The notes under the pieces were generated by a model. That model made no database searches, was not told the DNA's origin, and saw only the letters and a program-made list of their open reading frames with translations. A program made the position numbers and the translations under genes. From Rhodosorus marinus (taxonomy: Eukaryota > Rhodophyta > Stylonematophyceae > Stylonematales > Stylonemataceae), in assembly GCA_029953675.1 (NCBI GenBank), contig JAMWBK010000004.1, positions 2,841,001-2,905,000 on the forward strand: a stretch of 64,000 bases of DNA. Reading direction: 5' to 3'. Each line of letters opens with the position of its first letter. Position 1 is the first letter of the stretch. Below are positions 1 to 9,753 of the stretch, one piece after another.

Positions 1-450
1 ATACATTTTCTCCATATTGTCAATATCCGCACTCTCAGAATACTTGGATAGCATCTGAGAGCAAGTTACAAAATCTGGGGGTACGTCGGAGTCGATCATG
101 TCCTCAAACAGAATCTCAGCTTCTCGCATAGCGTATTTTCTCCCGAGCGCCGCAATAAGCTTGTTGAATGTGTAAGTTGTAGGAAGAAGCTGGTTGGCTC
201 TCATCTCCGAATACCTCTCCATGGCAAGCTCTATCTTCCCACCATCAATCAGCTCAAGAATAAGTGCGACCTCCTTATCCACGCTGACAATCTCAAGGTC
301 TAGGTTCTTCTTTTTCCTTGAGACCAAGTCCTCCGCCATGCTGAACTTCCTAGTGGCCATCATGGCGACTTCTCCCTTCACACGGGAGCATCGTCCTCCT
401 AGCCCACCGTTCCCAACCGGTACGGTCAAACCCAAAACGAAACCCATCAT
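1..450 (-). CDS. PPR protein, N-terminal part (cut by window edge)
   Basis: The minus-strand frame opens after a stop at about 477 with tandem ATGs at 450 and 447 and runs off the left edge (150 codons visible). The protein starts MMGFVLGLTV, a phenylalanine-containing N-terminus like red-algal/glaucophyte plastid transit peptides. After a basic linker come pentatricopeptide units, for example a helix pair beginning TTYTFNKLIAALGRK and the next beginning DFVTCSQMLSKYSE. PPR proteins bind organelle RNA one base per repeat and act in processing, stability or translation; the target of this one cannot be read because most repeats lie outside the window. A start at the internal MM (363-358) is possible but would remove the transit-like segment. 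The family call is strong; plastid targeting is inference. Confidence 0.8.
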   Translation of the reverse strand, partial: MMGFVLGLTVPVGNGGLGGRCSRVKGEVAMMATRKFSMAEDLVSRKKKNLDLEIVSVDKEVALILELIDGGKIELAMERYSEMRANQLLPTTYTFNKLIAALGRKYAMREAEILFEDMIDSDVPPDFVTCSQMLSKYSESADIDNMEKMY

Positions 451-850
451 AGCGAATCCTAGAAAAAAAAACCGTCACTTGTACGCAACCCTCACCGCTG
501 CTCAACTACAGTACAAAAACATCCTTCTCATCCTAACAGACACCCCGCCACATTCCTACCCTAGCAACCCCGTTTCCGCAGATTTCCGGCAACCCACTCC
601 GTGCTCACTGCTTCCTCATAAAGCCCTCTGCAATAATATCAAAAGCACAGTAGACTCGGAAATGGTCAGCATTCCAACGTCTGTCGTCCCCGAAACCCAT
701 TCCCAACCAACCACACAACTTCCGCTTCCACACACACACGCATACCCCTCCGTCCAATCTAGAAACCAACAAAAAAAATTGTCTTTCCTCAGACACATCG
801 GCAACAGACTCTACGACCTTTGTTTCTACCCACACCCGTTTCACTATTCA
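451..850 (-). promoter_or_regulatory. G/T-rich leader upstream of the left PPR gene
   Basis: These 400 bases are strongly C/A-rich on the plus strand, so G/T-rich on the coding (minus) strand, and have no conserved ORF. The same composition precedes most other genes in the window, so this is probably the 5' untranslated and promoter-proximal region. No TATA box was identified with confidence. Confidence 0.45.
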
Positions 851-1562
851 AGATGAGCACGGGGCAGCGTCGCTTCAAAGCCCTGCGCGTTTGCAACGCT
901 GAAGGATACAAACCATAGTCGCCTTCACCGAAAAACGCTAGAACAAGGAGACGTCATGCCGCGGCGCACGTTCCCAAAGATTTTATTGAGAATTACGCGC
1001 TTCTTCTCATCGATGGGTTGCCTTGCGAACGCCGCTTCCTAAGTTCACCGATGAAGTCGGATTTTTTTGAAGGTGGAAGAAAGTGTAGTCCAACGGGCAT
1101 CTCGTGCCTTCGGGGTTTTCTCTGAAAGTACTCTGACTAAGGACAGGGCCTCCCTCCAGGAAACAAGCCGGTACGTGAAGAGCCTCTTGACTTAATGCGA
1201 GTATGTACTCGTGGCGTTGTTCGATTGCAGTTTTGGGGGTGGAGAACTGGTGGTCCGGCATGTTGCTTACGACTCTAAGCAGGTGTTCTTCTGAATATGC
1301 TCTCGTTCAGTACACGATCTCTCTGTCAGGCAGTCGTCTGAGCCCCTTGTGGCAGCTTCCACTTTTGCGTCGGGCTTCGGACTAGAGGAATGTCATGTAG
1401 CAACATCTTGTCATGCTGCTGCAATCAGGCATTGTGACATTGGAAAAAAAAGTGCATAAGACAACAGCTGAATCGCATATTTTATTGACAAATTCTCAGC
1501 TAGCTGCCTCGAGGCAGCGCATGGTAAGTTGAAGATATTCATAAATAATAGTACAGCTCGAT
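851..1562. other. Intergenic, no supported gene
   Basis: Only short ORFs without family resemblance are open here. On the minus strand an AATAAA hexamer sits near 1475-1482, which could be the poly(A) signal of the small candidate gene at 1563-1778. Confidence 0.4.
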
Positions 1563-1778
1563 TTACAGAAACGGCATTCTGTTCAGGCTATACAAACTCT
1601 GCGAGCTATGCAAGAGGCTCAGCTCAGTCGCACTCTTCCTAGGCATTTTTCTGTTCTCGGTAGGATATCCTTCCGCTTGCAAAAGCAGAATGTTCGCCTC
1701 CTTTTCCTCCATCTTCAACGCGCTCACTGGATCCCTCGGCATCATAACGGGACTACTTGTAGTAGAATATCCCTCCAT
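1563..1778 (-). CDS. Hypothetical small protein, 71 aa
   Basis: An ATG at 1778 opens a 71-codon frame ending at 1563. The support is contextual: the upstream 400 bases are G/T-rich on the minus strand, like the leaders of confident genes, and an AATAAA lies about 80 bases downstream. The protein is charged in the middle (KMEEKEAN) and serine/leucine-rich at the end, with no membrane segment or recognised domain. It could be one exon of a longer spliced gene, or chance. Confidence 0.3.
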   Translation of the reverse strand: MEGYSTTSSPVMMPRDPVSALKMEEKEANILLLQAEGYPTENRKMPRKSATELSLLHSSQSLYSLNRMPFL

Positions 1779-2200
1779 CGAGTCTTTCAAAACAATTTCT
1801 TCGAATAAAACCCTTCACCAATCTTATCTGTTTACCCAATACCTTGTCACAGCGTTCCTCCACTCTACCTTCGCTTCAAAAAGCACAGCCCATCTTTATA
1901 CGCACATCCACAGGACAAATCCAGCGAGAAAACCAACAGACCGTAATCGAGCACAGAGAAATCTTCAATGAAATTCACTGATTCAGATTGATAAGAAGGG
2001 GTGAACACCAAACCGATGAAGACACTGCCAAAGTACTATGTGCTACAGCACATAATTGTATCAGCCCTTCCCACCATATCCCATTTCTCAATGTACAAGC
2101 CAAAATCACTTTCCATTCCCCTCCCCCCCCCACCCACCGCGGGGGGATTAGATTACGAACATCCAAAAAAGGAAAAATGCGGTGTCAGGCATTCAGCATT
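1779..2200 (-). promoter_or_regulatory. G/T-rich leader-like block (minus strand)
   Basis: C/A-rich on the plus strand, including a C9 run near 2125-2133 followed by a short GC-rich stretch. The composition matches the leaders of confident minus-strand genes and is the main reason the small ORF at 1563-1778 is reported. Confidence 0.3.
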
Positions 2201-2340
2201 CAGCAGCTCTGTCCTGTTTAAAAGTTTACATAATACAAAATAAATGTGTTGGTCGCCGTCACCGTGATCGTCCGCAAACGGCCCGTTCGAAACAATCTGC
2301 AGCTGAGTCTCTCAAAAAACTTCTCAAAAACTTATATTTA

Positions 2341-2450
2341 GTTCGAGCCCATTGGAACTCTATGAAAATCAAGGGTTTGGAAAACAGCTAATATAGTTCG
2401 AGCCCATTGGAACTCTGTTAAAATCAAGGGTTTGGAAAACAGCTAAAATA
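2341..2450. repeat. 55-bp tandem duplication
   Basis: Two adjacent 55-base units begin GTTCGAGCCCATTGGAACTC at 2341 and 2396. They differ at a few bases only (TATG versus TGTT at about unit position 21). The few differences point to a recent slippage or unequal-exchange event in non-coding DNA. Confidence 0.9.
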
Positions 2451-5129
2451 GTTATCAATTCGCCTTTTTAGCCGTTTTCGTAAACTAATGAAAATATGTT
2501 AATTCTTGGTAGGGAAAAACGCTCAGGTTGGAGGCCAGCTTTGGATCGTAGCCCTTTTCATGTCATGAAAGGAGAAAGGGGGTAGAGATATGGTTTTACG
2601 CATTCCGGATCCTTAAATTATTTACTGGAAATGGTTTTTATCGTTGTCTGTTTGGAATGGTCACCGGGGTTGAGTGAGAGGATGGATGGTTGATGGTTTT
2701 CCGGATGAGCGTTCGGGATTGATGTTTCGGGCTCTGGTCATGGAAAGGGAAGGAAAGCCACTAAGAGGGACAAGGATCAGACGTTTGGAAATCGTGTACC
2801 CCATTTGTCAAGTTGTCCACTGGTTTTGACCTTTTTTGGGCAGTTTTGAAACATGCATTTTGCGTTTTTCACGCTTTTTCAATACTTTTTATGCTCTACT
2901 TTTGTTTTGGGGTGGATCGCATCAAGGTGGGGAGGGCGGCTAAGGGGGGATGGACCTCTGTGTCATCTTGGAAGCGCTTTTGATGTTTGCTGGTTCGAAG
3001 TTTGTATCCAGGGGGTGTGAGGACTAAACGAAACCATTCGTGAAGCCTATGTAGAGCTCGGTAAATCAAGCCGAGATATCTTATATTGCGGGGCACGTTA
3101 GGTCCTTAAAATTCGTAGGTCGGGCTCAGTTTAGTAAGGATCGCCCCATCTCAGGGCCGTGCGCGTCCGATTAATTTGATGTGGAGCTTTCCAGACGTCC
3201 CATCCCGCCAAACCCCTTCCGCTCGAAGTGTTGAGGCTCTGCAATCAAATCCGAAGTCGCCTGCACGTATCGCAAGTGTAGCCTCAACGTCGTTTAGGCT
3301 ACACTTGCGAGAGCTCTGGCTTTCGCAGTAACAGAAGAACCCATAGACGAAATGCTTATGATTGAAACTCAGTCTTCTGACATGTACAGCAAATTCGCTT
3401 GGATGGTCTGTAAATAGAGTTTCGTGCTTCCCAAGTGCACTCGCGGAAACGATAGCTTTTTTAGAGTTCTTTTTCAGAGGGATTCGATTTTTGTTGTTGA
3501 TACCGTTCGATGCTGGCCCAGTTAGTTTCTATTATTGGAAAAGGTTGATTGGGCCATGGGGTTCTTTTTTAGTCGAGCTCGCGTTGAATCTATTCGATGC
3601 GGCGCAAGGAGCATTCTATAGTAGATGCTCTTCTCCTAATCACTCAATTGTGTACCTAGGTTGTGGCACATCGGGATACATTGTGTACAGATGCGATGGC
3701 AAAGCTGGTTCTTGTGATTGTTCAAGGACTGGGACAGCCTGCATTGCGTCGAAAGGAGAACCCTGACTGGGTACAACTAGCGACGGTGCGCTTGGGCATT
3801 GAATAGAGTTGTGGAGTACGACTTGGTTTGTCTCCCTGGGAGATCATAGACTTGGGGGAGACTTGTACGATAGTTACCAAAAACGTTTGTTTTCAGCGCT
3901 ATCGCTATCACCTTTTAAGAATCAATGCTCCAGCTTGCACGCTGTCTTCGAAGAGGGTCCAGAGGGGCTCTCCAGTTCCTCCCTCAGTTCATGAGACAGA
4001 ACCGCGAAGATTCTGTAGAAAGTTTCAGCCATCAAGAAAGAAAGGGAACTGGATTTGTGTGAAGTTGATACGGGCGGCACCAACCGCAAACTCGTTATCT
4101 AAGTCCTACGCCATTACGGAATTGAGAAAATTATATCTTCATGATGTAGCCCACCTGAACAACTACTTTCAAATTGCAAGCACCGGTATACTTTTCTCGG
4201 ACGAGTTGGACATGGACCATCAGCGACGGCCTTGCTCTACAACAGCAAGGGGCCTGCTTTGGGTTCTTGTTGGACGTGAGTTCTTCCACAACCACATACT
4301 AGAAAACCAGGCTTGAATTGGGTCTGCCGCGTGCCCAAGCGTCGGAAGCACCATCGAATGACTTTCTTTCCCCTTGCCCGAAAGTTCTCAATGACATGAG
4401 CTCCTAAGTACCTTGCGCAGAGTGAGAATACGCACTGAACGTCAAACTCATGAAGCAGCACAACGTTGACTGCATTTCTTGTGCACTTAGCCGCAAAAAA
4501 AAACCATAGCTCGTGTTTCCGTTCGCAAACGCGATTGTATCTATGGGCTGCACGTGTCCGTTCGGGACTTGGAACATTCCATGGCCGAGTTCCCAGCTGA
4601 GTACTTCACCTCCAACATATGCGGACGTACCTCTTTACATTCTTATCACATCAACGATCCTAAAAACTACCGGACAAGAGCCAAGAACTTGTTGAATCCT
4701 AGGAATCCAACGAAGTGTCTATGATAAAATCGACCAAAACCTAAGCTGGGCAGCAACAATCTCATTGTAGTCTCAAGAGCTGCGACTATCATGTAATCTG
4801 CTGAGAGGCATGGCATCTGTCGAGAGCTAATTCTTGGTGCTTCGTGACACCCGCCTGTGTGGATCCAGAGATGAACATCCGCGGAAATCTACATGTAACA
4901 AGGCTGACTCAGATACCACCTACAACAAGCAAATGGGACGCCAATCCATGACGGTACACAACAGAGAGAGACAGAGGAAGATTTTATCCATCTTCTGAAT
5001 TCTCCTTACGTTCTTCTCCTCCAATCCTTCTGAAGCAATCGCCTTGGTCTGAGGACGACGTCCACGTTTCCGTAGTCAGTTCCAAAGCTGCAAAGAAACG
5101 GCTTCCTGACCAGAAAACAAACAAAAGAG
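2451..5129. other. Long intergenic region without a supported gene
   Basis: No open frame here has a start codon, family match or splice pattern I can support. Longer stop-free stretches at 3362-3766 and 3828-4316 start at non-ATG codons and look like chance or relic sequence. A short hairpin lies at 3271-3309. At 2555-2570 there is a small palindrome (CCTTTTCATG with its mirror). Composition is unlike the coding regions of neighbouring genes. Confidence 0.5.
3271..3309. repeat. Perfect 14-bp inverted repeat (hairpin)
   Basis: CGCAAGTGTAGCCT at 3271-3284 is followed after 11 bases by its exact reverse complement at 3296-3309. It lies in non-coding DNA, far from any supported gene end. It could be a hairpin of a small non-autonomous element or a structured transcript. 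Confidence 0.85.
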
Positions 5130-5219
5130 GAGTTCGATTTGACCCTGTGGCGCTCAAATGCTGCTTTATCTGTAGACGCGCATCATCAGCTTCTTGTCTC
5201 TCGCTTCAAAGGTAGTTAG
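5130..5219 (+). pseudogene. C-terminal fragment of an unknown ORF family (copy A)
   Basis: The 29-codon stretch ending in TAG at 5217-5219 aligns in frame with the last residues of the ORF at 31985-32452. Both read L-x-LWRSNAAL, then a D-A-x-H-Q core, then LVSRF, and stop at equivalent places. Many nucleotide differences leave the protein unchanged, so the similarity arose while the sequence was coding. Upstream of 5130 the match fades. I do not recognise the family. Confidence 0.55.
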
Positions 5220-5559
5220 GCTCGGAATAAACGGATCATCAGTTGGATCAACGGATTCCACTTAGCACAGTGATCTCACCCGGTCCATGAACATAGAAAA
5301 GTCCAATCGTATCCAATAATTAAAAGAAAATCAAAACATATCCCTAACTTGGATTCGAGTTTCAAGGGGGGGCAGCGGCCGGTACATTGCGAACCTCTTA
5401 AGAAACTCACGAAAAAGTATGATGAAAAAAACAAAACCTACTGGGACAGCTGTCGCATCAGATATCGAGAAGGGACCTCGAGGGGGCTCAGTGTGCTTAT
5501 TGTCACCCAAGATTTCCAACAACGACCAAAAAAAATCGAAAAAGTCTTATTTTATTGAT

Positions 5560-6217
5560 TGAATTTCTGACTTTTATAATTGAGTGTTGAGCACAGTGGT
5601 CCTTAATCGACTGTTTCCTAGTCCCCAACGAATAGAAATAGATTGAGAATGTAAAATAGAAATTATATCAATGATGACGATTAAATATATATTAATATGT
5701 GGTTGTCCTCGTAGTGGTTGTTTGAGTCTCGTGGAGATGGTTCGATTGCAGTACGCTCTTAGCTCCTCGTTCTTCCCATGAAGATTTTAAAGGGACATTG
5801 GTTGGGACGGAGGTTGAGTTGGTTATGTTGGGCTGAGTTACAGTAACTCGGCAGGGGAGGTGAAGAGTTAGATTTGGAGAGGGGGTGGGATAGAAGTTTC
5901 GCCTTGATATATCTGAATGCCGTGAGGAAGGTCTTTAGTAAGGAGTTAGGGGGCCTTGCTTTGTGCTGGAAAGGGGAGCTTGGAACGGGTTTTATGTTCT
6001 GGTTGGAGTTGTGTTGATCTTTTTTTTTTGTTTTGAAGAGTCATGTGCGTTTGCTGTTAGCACGTTTGACGATGTTAGCTTTGGATGAATGGACTAGGGA
6101 GTTTATATAGATACTTTTGTTCATTGTCTGGAGGCGAGTAGTTCATCTTTTGGTCTTGGTCCGTAATAAACGCGGTTTTCAGGTGAGAGAGGCAGAGAAC
6201 AAGCTTGACTCTCAATC
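5560..6217 (+). promoter_or_regulatory. AT-rich block plus G/T-rich leader of the 891-aa PPR gene
   Basis: An AT-rich stretch (about 5630-5700) is followed by about 500 bases with strong G/T bias on the coding strand, then the ATG at 6218. No ORF is supported. This is the same two-part arrangement seen before most genes in the window. Confidence 0.45.
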
Positions 6218-8893
6218 ATGGTTGGGTTTGTCTCTGGATTTAGTGTTTCGAGAGGACGTCGAGGACGTTCTAATATCGGCGCGGTTTCTCCCGGTTCGGC
6301 AAGACAAAGTACCAGGTGCGTGATTAGAGTAACGCCCGGAAGGAGCGATGATACTACTCCCAAGCCTTTGCTGTCAAGTTACTATCGGAATATGGGTTCG
6401 GGCCGAGGGCCAAAGGGTGGGAGTTCAAAGCCGGTTAGGGAAACTATTGGAGAGATTTTGAAGCTTTTGAAGAATGGAGATGGAAATGCTGCGCAGGAAT
6501 TATTCGAGAAACTGAGACAAACTGCAGACGGCCTGTCACACAAAGATTCAACTCTGCTCATGATAAAGTTTGGCCAACATGGTTATCTGCGAACGGCGGA
6601 GCGAGTCTTCGACTACGTGACGAGAACAAGGGGAATGGCGGACGTTGTTTTGTATACGTCGCTGATGAAGCTCTATTCGAAGAAGGGTGACCTGAACTCG
6701 GTCGTTATGTGCTTCTCCAAGCTGATTAGTGATGGCTTGGAACCGGATGTAATCGCGTACAATACGCTAATTGACGCTTACAGTAAATACGGCACAATTG
6801 ATAATGCAACGGAGGCGTTGGAGGATATGAAAAGTTCAGGACTGCAGCCGGACGTATGGACCTATTCGACGTTGATCAAACTGTACTCAAGGAAGCGCAG
6901 GCTCGACATGGTCAGAAGCTGCTTTGAGGAAATGAATGAAATCGGGGTGCAGCCCAACGTGACTACGTACAATACTTTAATCCACGCGTTTGCCTCCCTC
7001 GATGACTTGGATTCAGCTGAAACGGCATTTGACCAATTGAGAGCTGATGGACTGCATCCAAATGTTTGGACCTACTCTTCTCTTATGAAGGTTCATCTAC
7101 TGAAGAGGGACGTCCATAGTGTTCGGCGATGTTTTAATGAGATGCTAGAGGAAAACGTCCTCCCTAACACGATTACCTACAACACCATGATTGACGCGTT
7201 GGGGAAAGCTGGACTGGCTACGGAGATGCAAGAGTGTTTTGAAAGAATGCAAAAAACAGGTGTTCGACAGGATGTATGGACCTACACCACAATGCTCAAG
7301 GCATACTCCACCACGGACTGCGTGGAAAAAATGGAAAACGTCCTCGCGCTTATGCGCGCTCGTGGCGTGCGGCCGAATCTGGTAACATGGAACACGATTC
7401 TATCGACGTACAGCAGTCTTGGGAATATGACCGGCATCAGGGAAGCCCTCGCGGAAATGAGGAAAGGGGGTTTCGAGGCGGACTTCATTACCTACACGAC
7501 GCTCGCAAAACTATTTCAGGATAAGGAAGAGCCAGAGGCGTCCTTGGCCGCGTATGATATGATGCGCGAGCACGGACTGAAGATTGGTACAAAGGTGTAC
7601 AATATTCTAATCGAGAAAGCTGGCAAGTCCGATCGCTGGGAAAGTACAGGTGAATTATATCGAGTGATGCTAAGCGACGGAGTTAAGCCGAATTTGCAGA
7701 CGTTCAACATTATTATGAAAATGCACGCAAAACGGAACGACCTGGAAGAAGTAAGGAGAACTTTTTGGAGCATTCGACGCAATCACTTAAAACCTGACAT
7801 TGTAAGCTACAACACCCTTATCGACGCCATCGGGAAGGAGGAAGGCGCTGAGGCAGCTGAGCAAGTGTTTAGTGAGCTTCCGAAACTTGGGACAAAGCCA
7901 GATGCGTGGACTCTGACCACAATGATGAACTTGTACGCCGAGGAGGTGAACCTGGAGATGGCTCATCGGTATTTTCAGCTGATGACTGAGTACGGCTTTG
8001 AACATACGGTGGTAACCTTCAGTATTCTTATTGAGGCTCTCATTAGATCTGGCGATAGTATGTCACCGGAGGCTGCATTTCGGTCTATGCAGGCCCGCGG
8101 TATCGTACCGGATGCGATCTGCTTTAATACTATGATCAACATGTACGTGAAGAAAGGTGACGTAGGCTCTGCACTTGAAATCAAGGCACAGATGCAGTCT
8201 GAGGGTTTAGAAGCAACGACGGTTACCTACAGTTCCTTATTTTATGGGCTTGAGAAAGCGGATCGCATGGAAGAGGCAGATCAGCTGCTCCAGGAGATGG
8301 AGTCGAAGCGCCTGGAACCAAACATGTGGATGTTTTGTTTGCTGATTGACTCAATGTTGAGGCGGAACAGGCGTAGGAGCGCGTTGGGACTCCTCGGCAG
8401 AATGAGGAGAGGCTCCGAAAAGCCGAACCTCGACTTGTACAATACGGTGATACACTACCATGCCAGAAAGGGTAGAATTACAGATGCTCGGCTAGTTCTC
8501 CAGGAGATGATGCACCACTCGTTGCAGCCAAACGGAGATACTTTCACCCCGCTAATTTGTGCTTGTGTCCGTGGCAACAATCCGAAGGCTCTTCTCGTCA
8601 TCTTGGAGAATTTGCGGCAATCCGGACTGAAGCCTGATAGAAGCACTATCTCGTTTGTGCAGAGAGAGGCGAGAAAGATGAACAGCTCTTTCCATACACC
8701 GCTTCTCGTACTGGAGGAGCTCGCGAGAGATGTAGCTGAAAGGGATAAGAACAATTCAGAGAAGAAATTGGAAGATGAAAGTACGGCAGGGACAAACCAG
8801 GCGGAGAGTCGGGGAAACACAGATCCAGCGTCTGTGCCGGAGACCGGTTCCATAAGCGAACTTTATGATTTCCTTATTTGGAGCTTGGCATGA
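6218..8893 (+). CDS. P-class PPR protein, 891 aa, plastid-targeted
   Basis: A single intronless frame from ATG 6218 to TGA 8893. The N-terminus reads MVGFVSGFSVSRGRRGR: a basic, Ser-rich segment with the FV motif of red-lineage plastid transit peptides. From about residue 145 there are 19 near-perfect 35-residue PPR motifs in tandem (typical starts VIAYNTLI, VWTYSTLI, IVSYNTLI; typical ends GLQPD, GVQPN), nearly all canonical length, so it is a P-class protein without editing-type E or DYW tails. A short acidic tail follows (about 840-891). P-class proteins bind single-stranded organelle RNA, one base per motif, and protect or define transcript ends or assist splicing or translation. The specific target is unknown. 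Confidence 0.93.
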   Translation: MVGFVSGFSVSRGRRGRSNIGAVSPGSARQSTRCVIRVTPGRSDDTTPKPLLSSYYRNMGSGRGPKGGSSKPVRETIGEILKLLKNGDGNAAQELFEKLRQTADGLSHKDSTLLMIKFGQHGYLRTAERVFDYVTRTRGMADVVLYTSLMKLYSKKGDLNSVVMCFSKLISDGLEPDVIAYNTLIDAYSKYGTIDNATEALEDMKSSGLQPDVWTYSTLIKLYSRKRRLDMVRSCFEEMNEIGVQPNVTTYNTLIHAFASLDDLDSAETAFDQLRADGLHPNVWTYSSLMKVHLLKRDVHSVRRCFNEMLEENVLPNTITYNTMIDALGKAGLATEMQECFERMQKTGVRQDVWTYTTMLKAYSTTDCVEKMENVLALMRARGVRPNLVTWNTILSTYSSLGNMTGIREALAEMRKGGFEADFITYTTLAKLFQDKEEPEASLAAYDMMREHGLKIGTKVYNILIEKAGKSDRWESTGELYRVMLSDGVKPNLQTFNIIMKMHAKRNDLEEVRRTFWSIRRNHLKPDIVSYNTLIDAIGKEEGAEAAEQVFSELPKLGTKPDAWTLTTMMNLYAEEVNLEMAHRYFQLMTEYGFEHTVVTFSILIEALIRSGDSMSPEAAFRSMQARGIVPDAICFNTMINMYVKKGDVGSALEIKAQMQSEGLEATTVTYSSLFYGLEKADRMEEADQLLQEMESKRLEPNMWMFCLLIDSMLRRNRRRSALGLLGRMRRGSEKPNLDLYNTVIHYHARKGRITDARLVLQEMMHHSLQPNGDTFTPLICACVRGNNPKALLVILENLRQSGLKPDRSTISFVQREARKMNSSFHTPLLVLEELARDVAERDKNNSEKKLEDESTAGTNQAESRGNTDPASVPETGSISELYDFLIWSLA

Positions 8894-9753
8894 AGAATCT
8901 TTAGGATTCTCTAACAGTTGATTGACAGATTACAGACAGAATTCAGGTTATTAACAGTTCTTAGGACGATTGTAAAGCAAATTTACTGAAACCGCAGATC
9001 TGTACTTTTGAATTTAGCCTGTCTACGAGTGTGAATGAGCGCTCCCAAAGCAAGAAGTGCTCACGCATTGCCGCTCATGAAGGGCACCCCATGGATTTTC
9101 GATGAACTCCCAACAGTCTCTCCTTTTTTGCATCGGGCTTGGTGAACCTTCTTTCGTCCAGTGACCCGCACCGGCGCGGCAAAATTTGCGCCTGCACAAA
9201 TGATCACGGATACAATTCCTCAGGTAGTTTACACTCATGCAACCAAAAAAGCAGCGCAGCAGTACCATCACCAACATGAGCAACCTACCCTGGGTCCCGC
9301 TTAACCCTAGATCCAATGCCTACTGCCCAACTGAATCAAGAAGACTAAAACCCTCTCCTCTGGATCCCCTCAATATGACAGCCTGTCACATCTTTTTTCA
9401 ACAAATTTACAACAATTCTTCCTCGGCCGTCACGAATGTGATATTTCGAGGTTTCCCAATTTTTCACAAACTTCTTCCATCTAAACTAAAAACACCACGA
9501 GGGCCAGGAATTACGGAATATCGGCCCCGTTGAAGTTTTGTATGTGGAAATGTCTTGTAAATGAGTTTTTGCGGATGGCGATGTGGGATGGATGGGAAAG
9601 GGAGGGATGGGGATGGGGTTTGGATGCTTCTATGTGAGGAGAGCTTAGGGGGCTTGTTTGAAGAGGATTTTCGTAAATGAAAGGGATCCAAATACGAAGA
9701 ATATGAGGACATATATATTCTTTTAAAAGGAGCTTGGGAAGAGCTTTTCGATC
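8894..9753. other. Spacer: 3' end of one PPR gene and leader of the next
   Basis: No conserved ORF. From about 9540 to 9720 the plus strand is strongly G/T-rich (runs such as GGGATGGATGGGAAAGGG) and ends in an AT-rich patch just before ATG 9754, matching the common leader pattern. The first half is presumably 3' flank of the upstream gene. Confidence 0.45.

Noticed and set aside
194-856. Plus-strand open frame of 220 codons
   Set aside because: It starts at TTG, overlaps the minus-strand PPR and its C/A-rich leader, and has the low-complexity Pro/Thr/Ser content expected from translating that leader antisense.
3828-4316. 162-codon plus-strand open frame
   Set aside because: It begins at TTG, has no ATG near the start, no domain, no leader and no neighbours; chance or relic.
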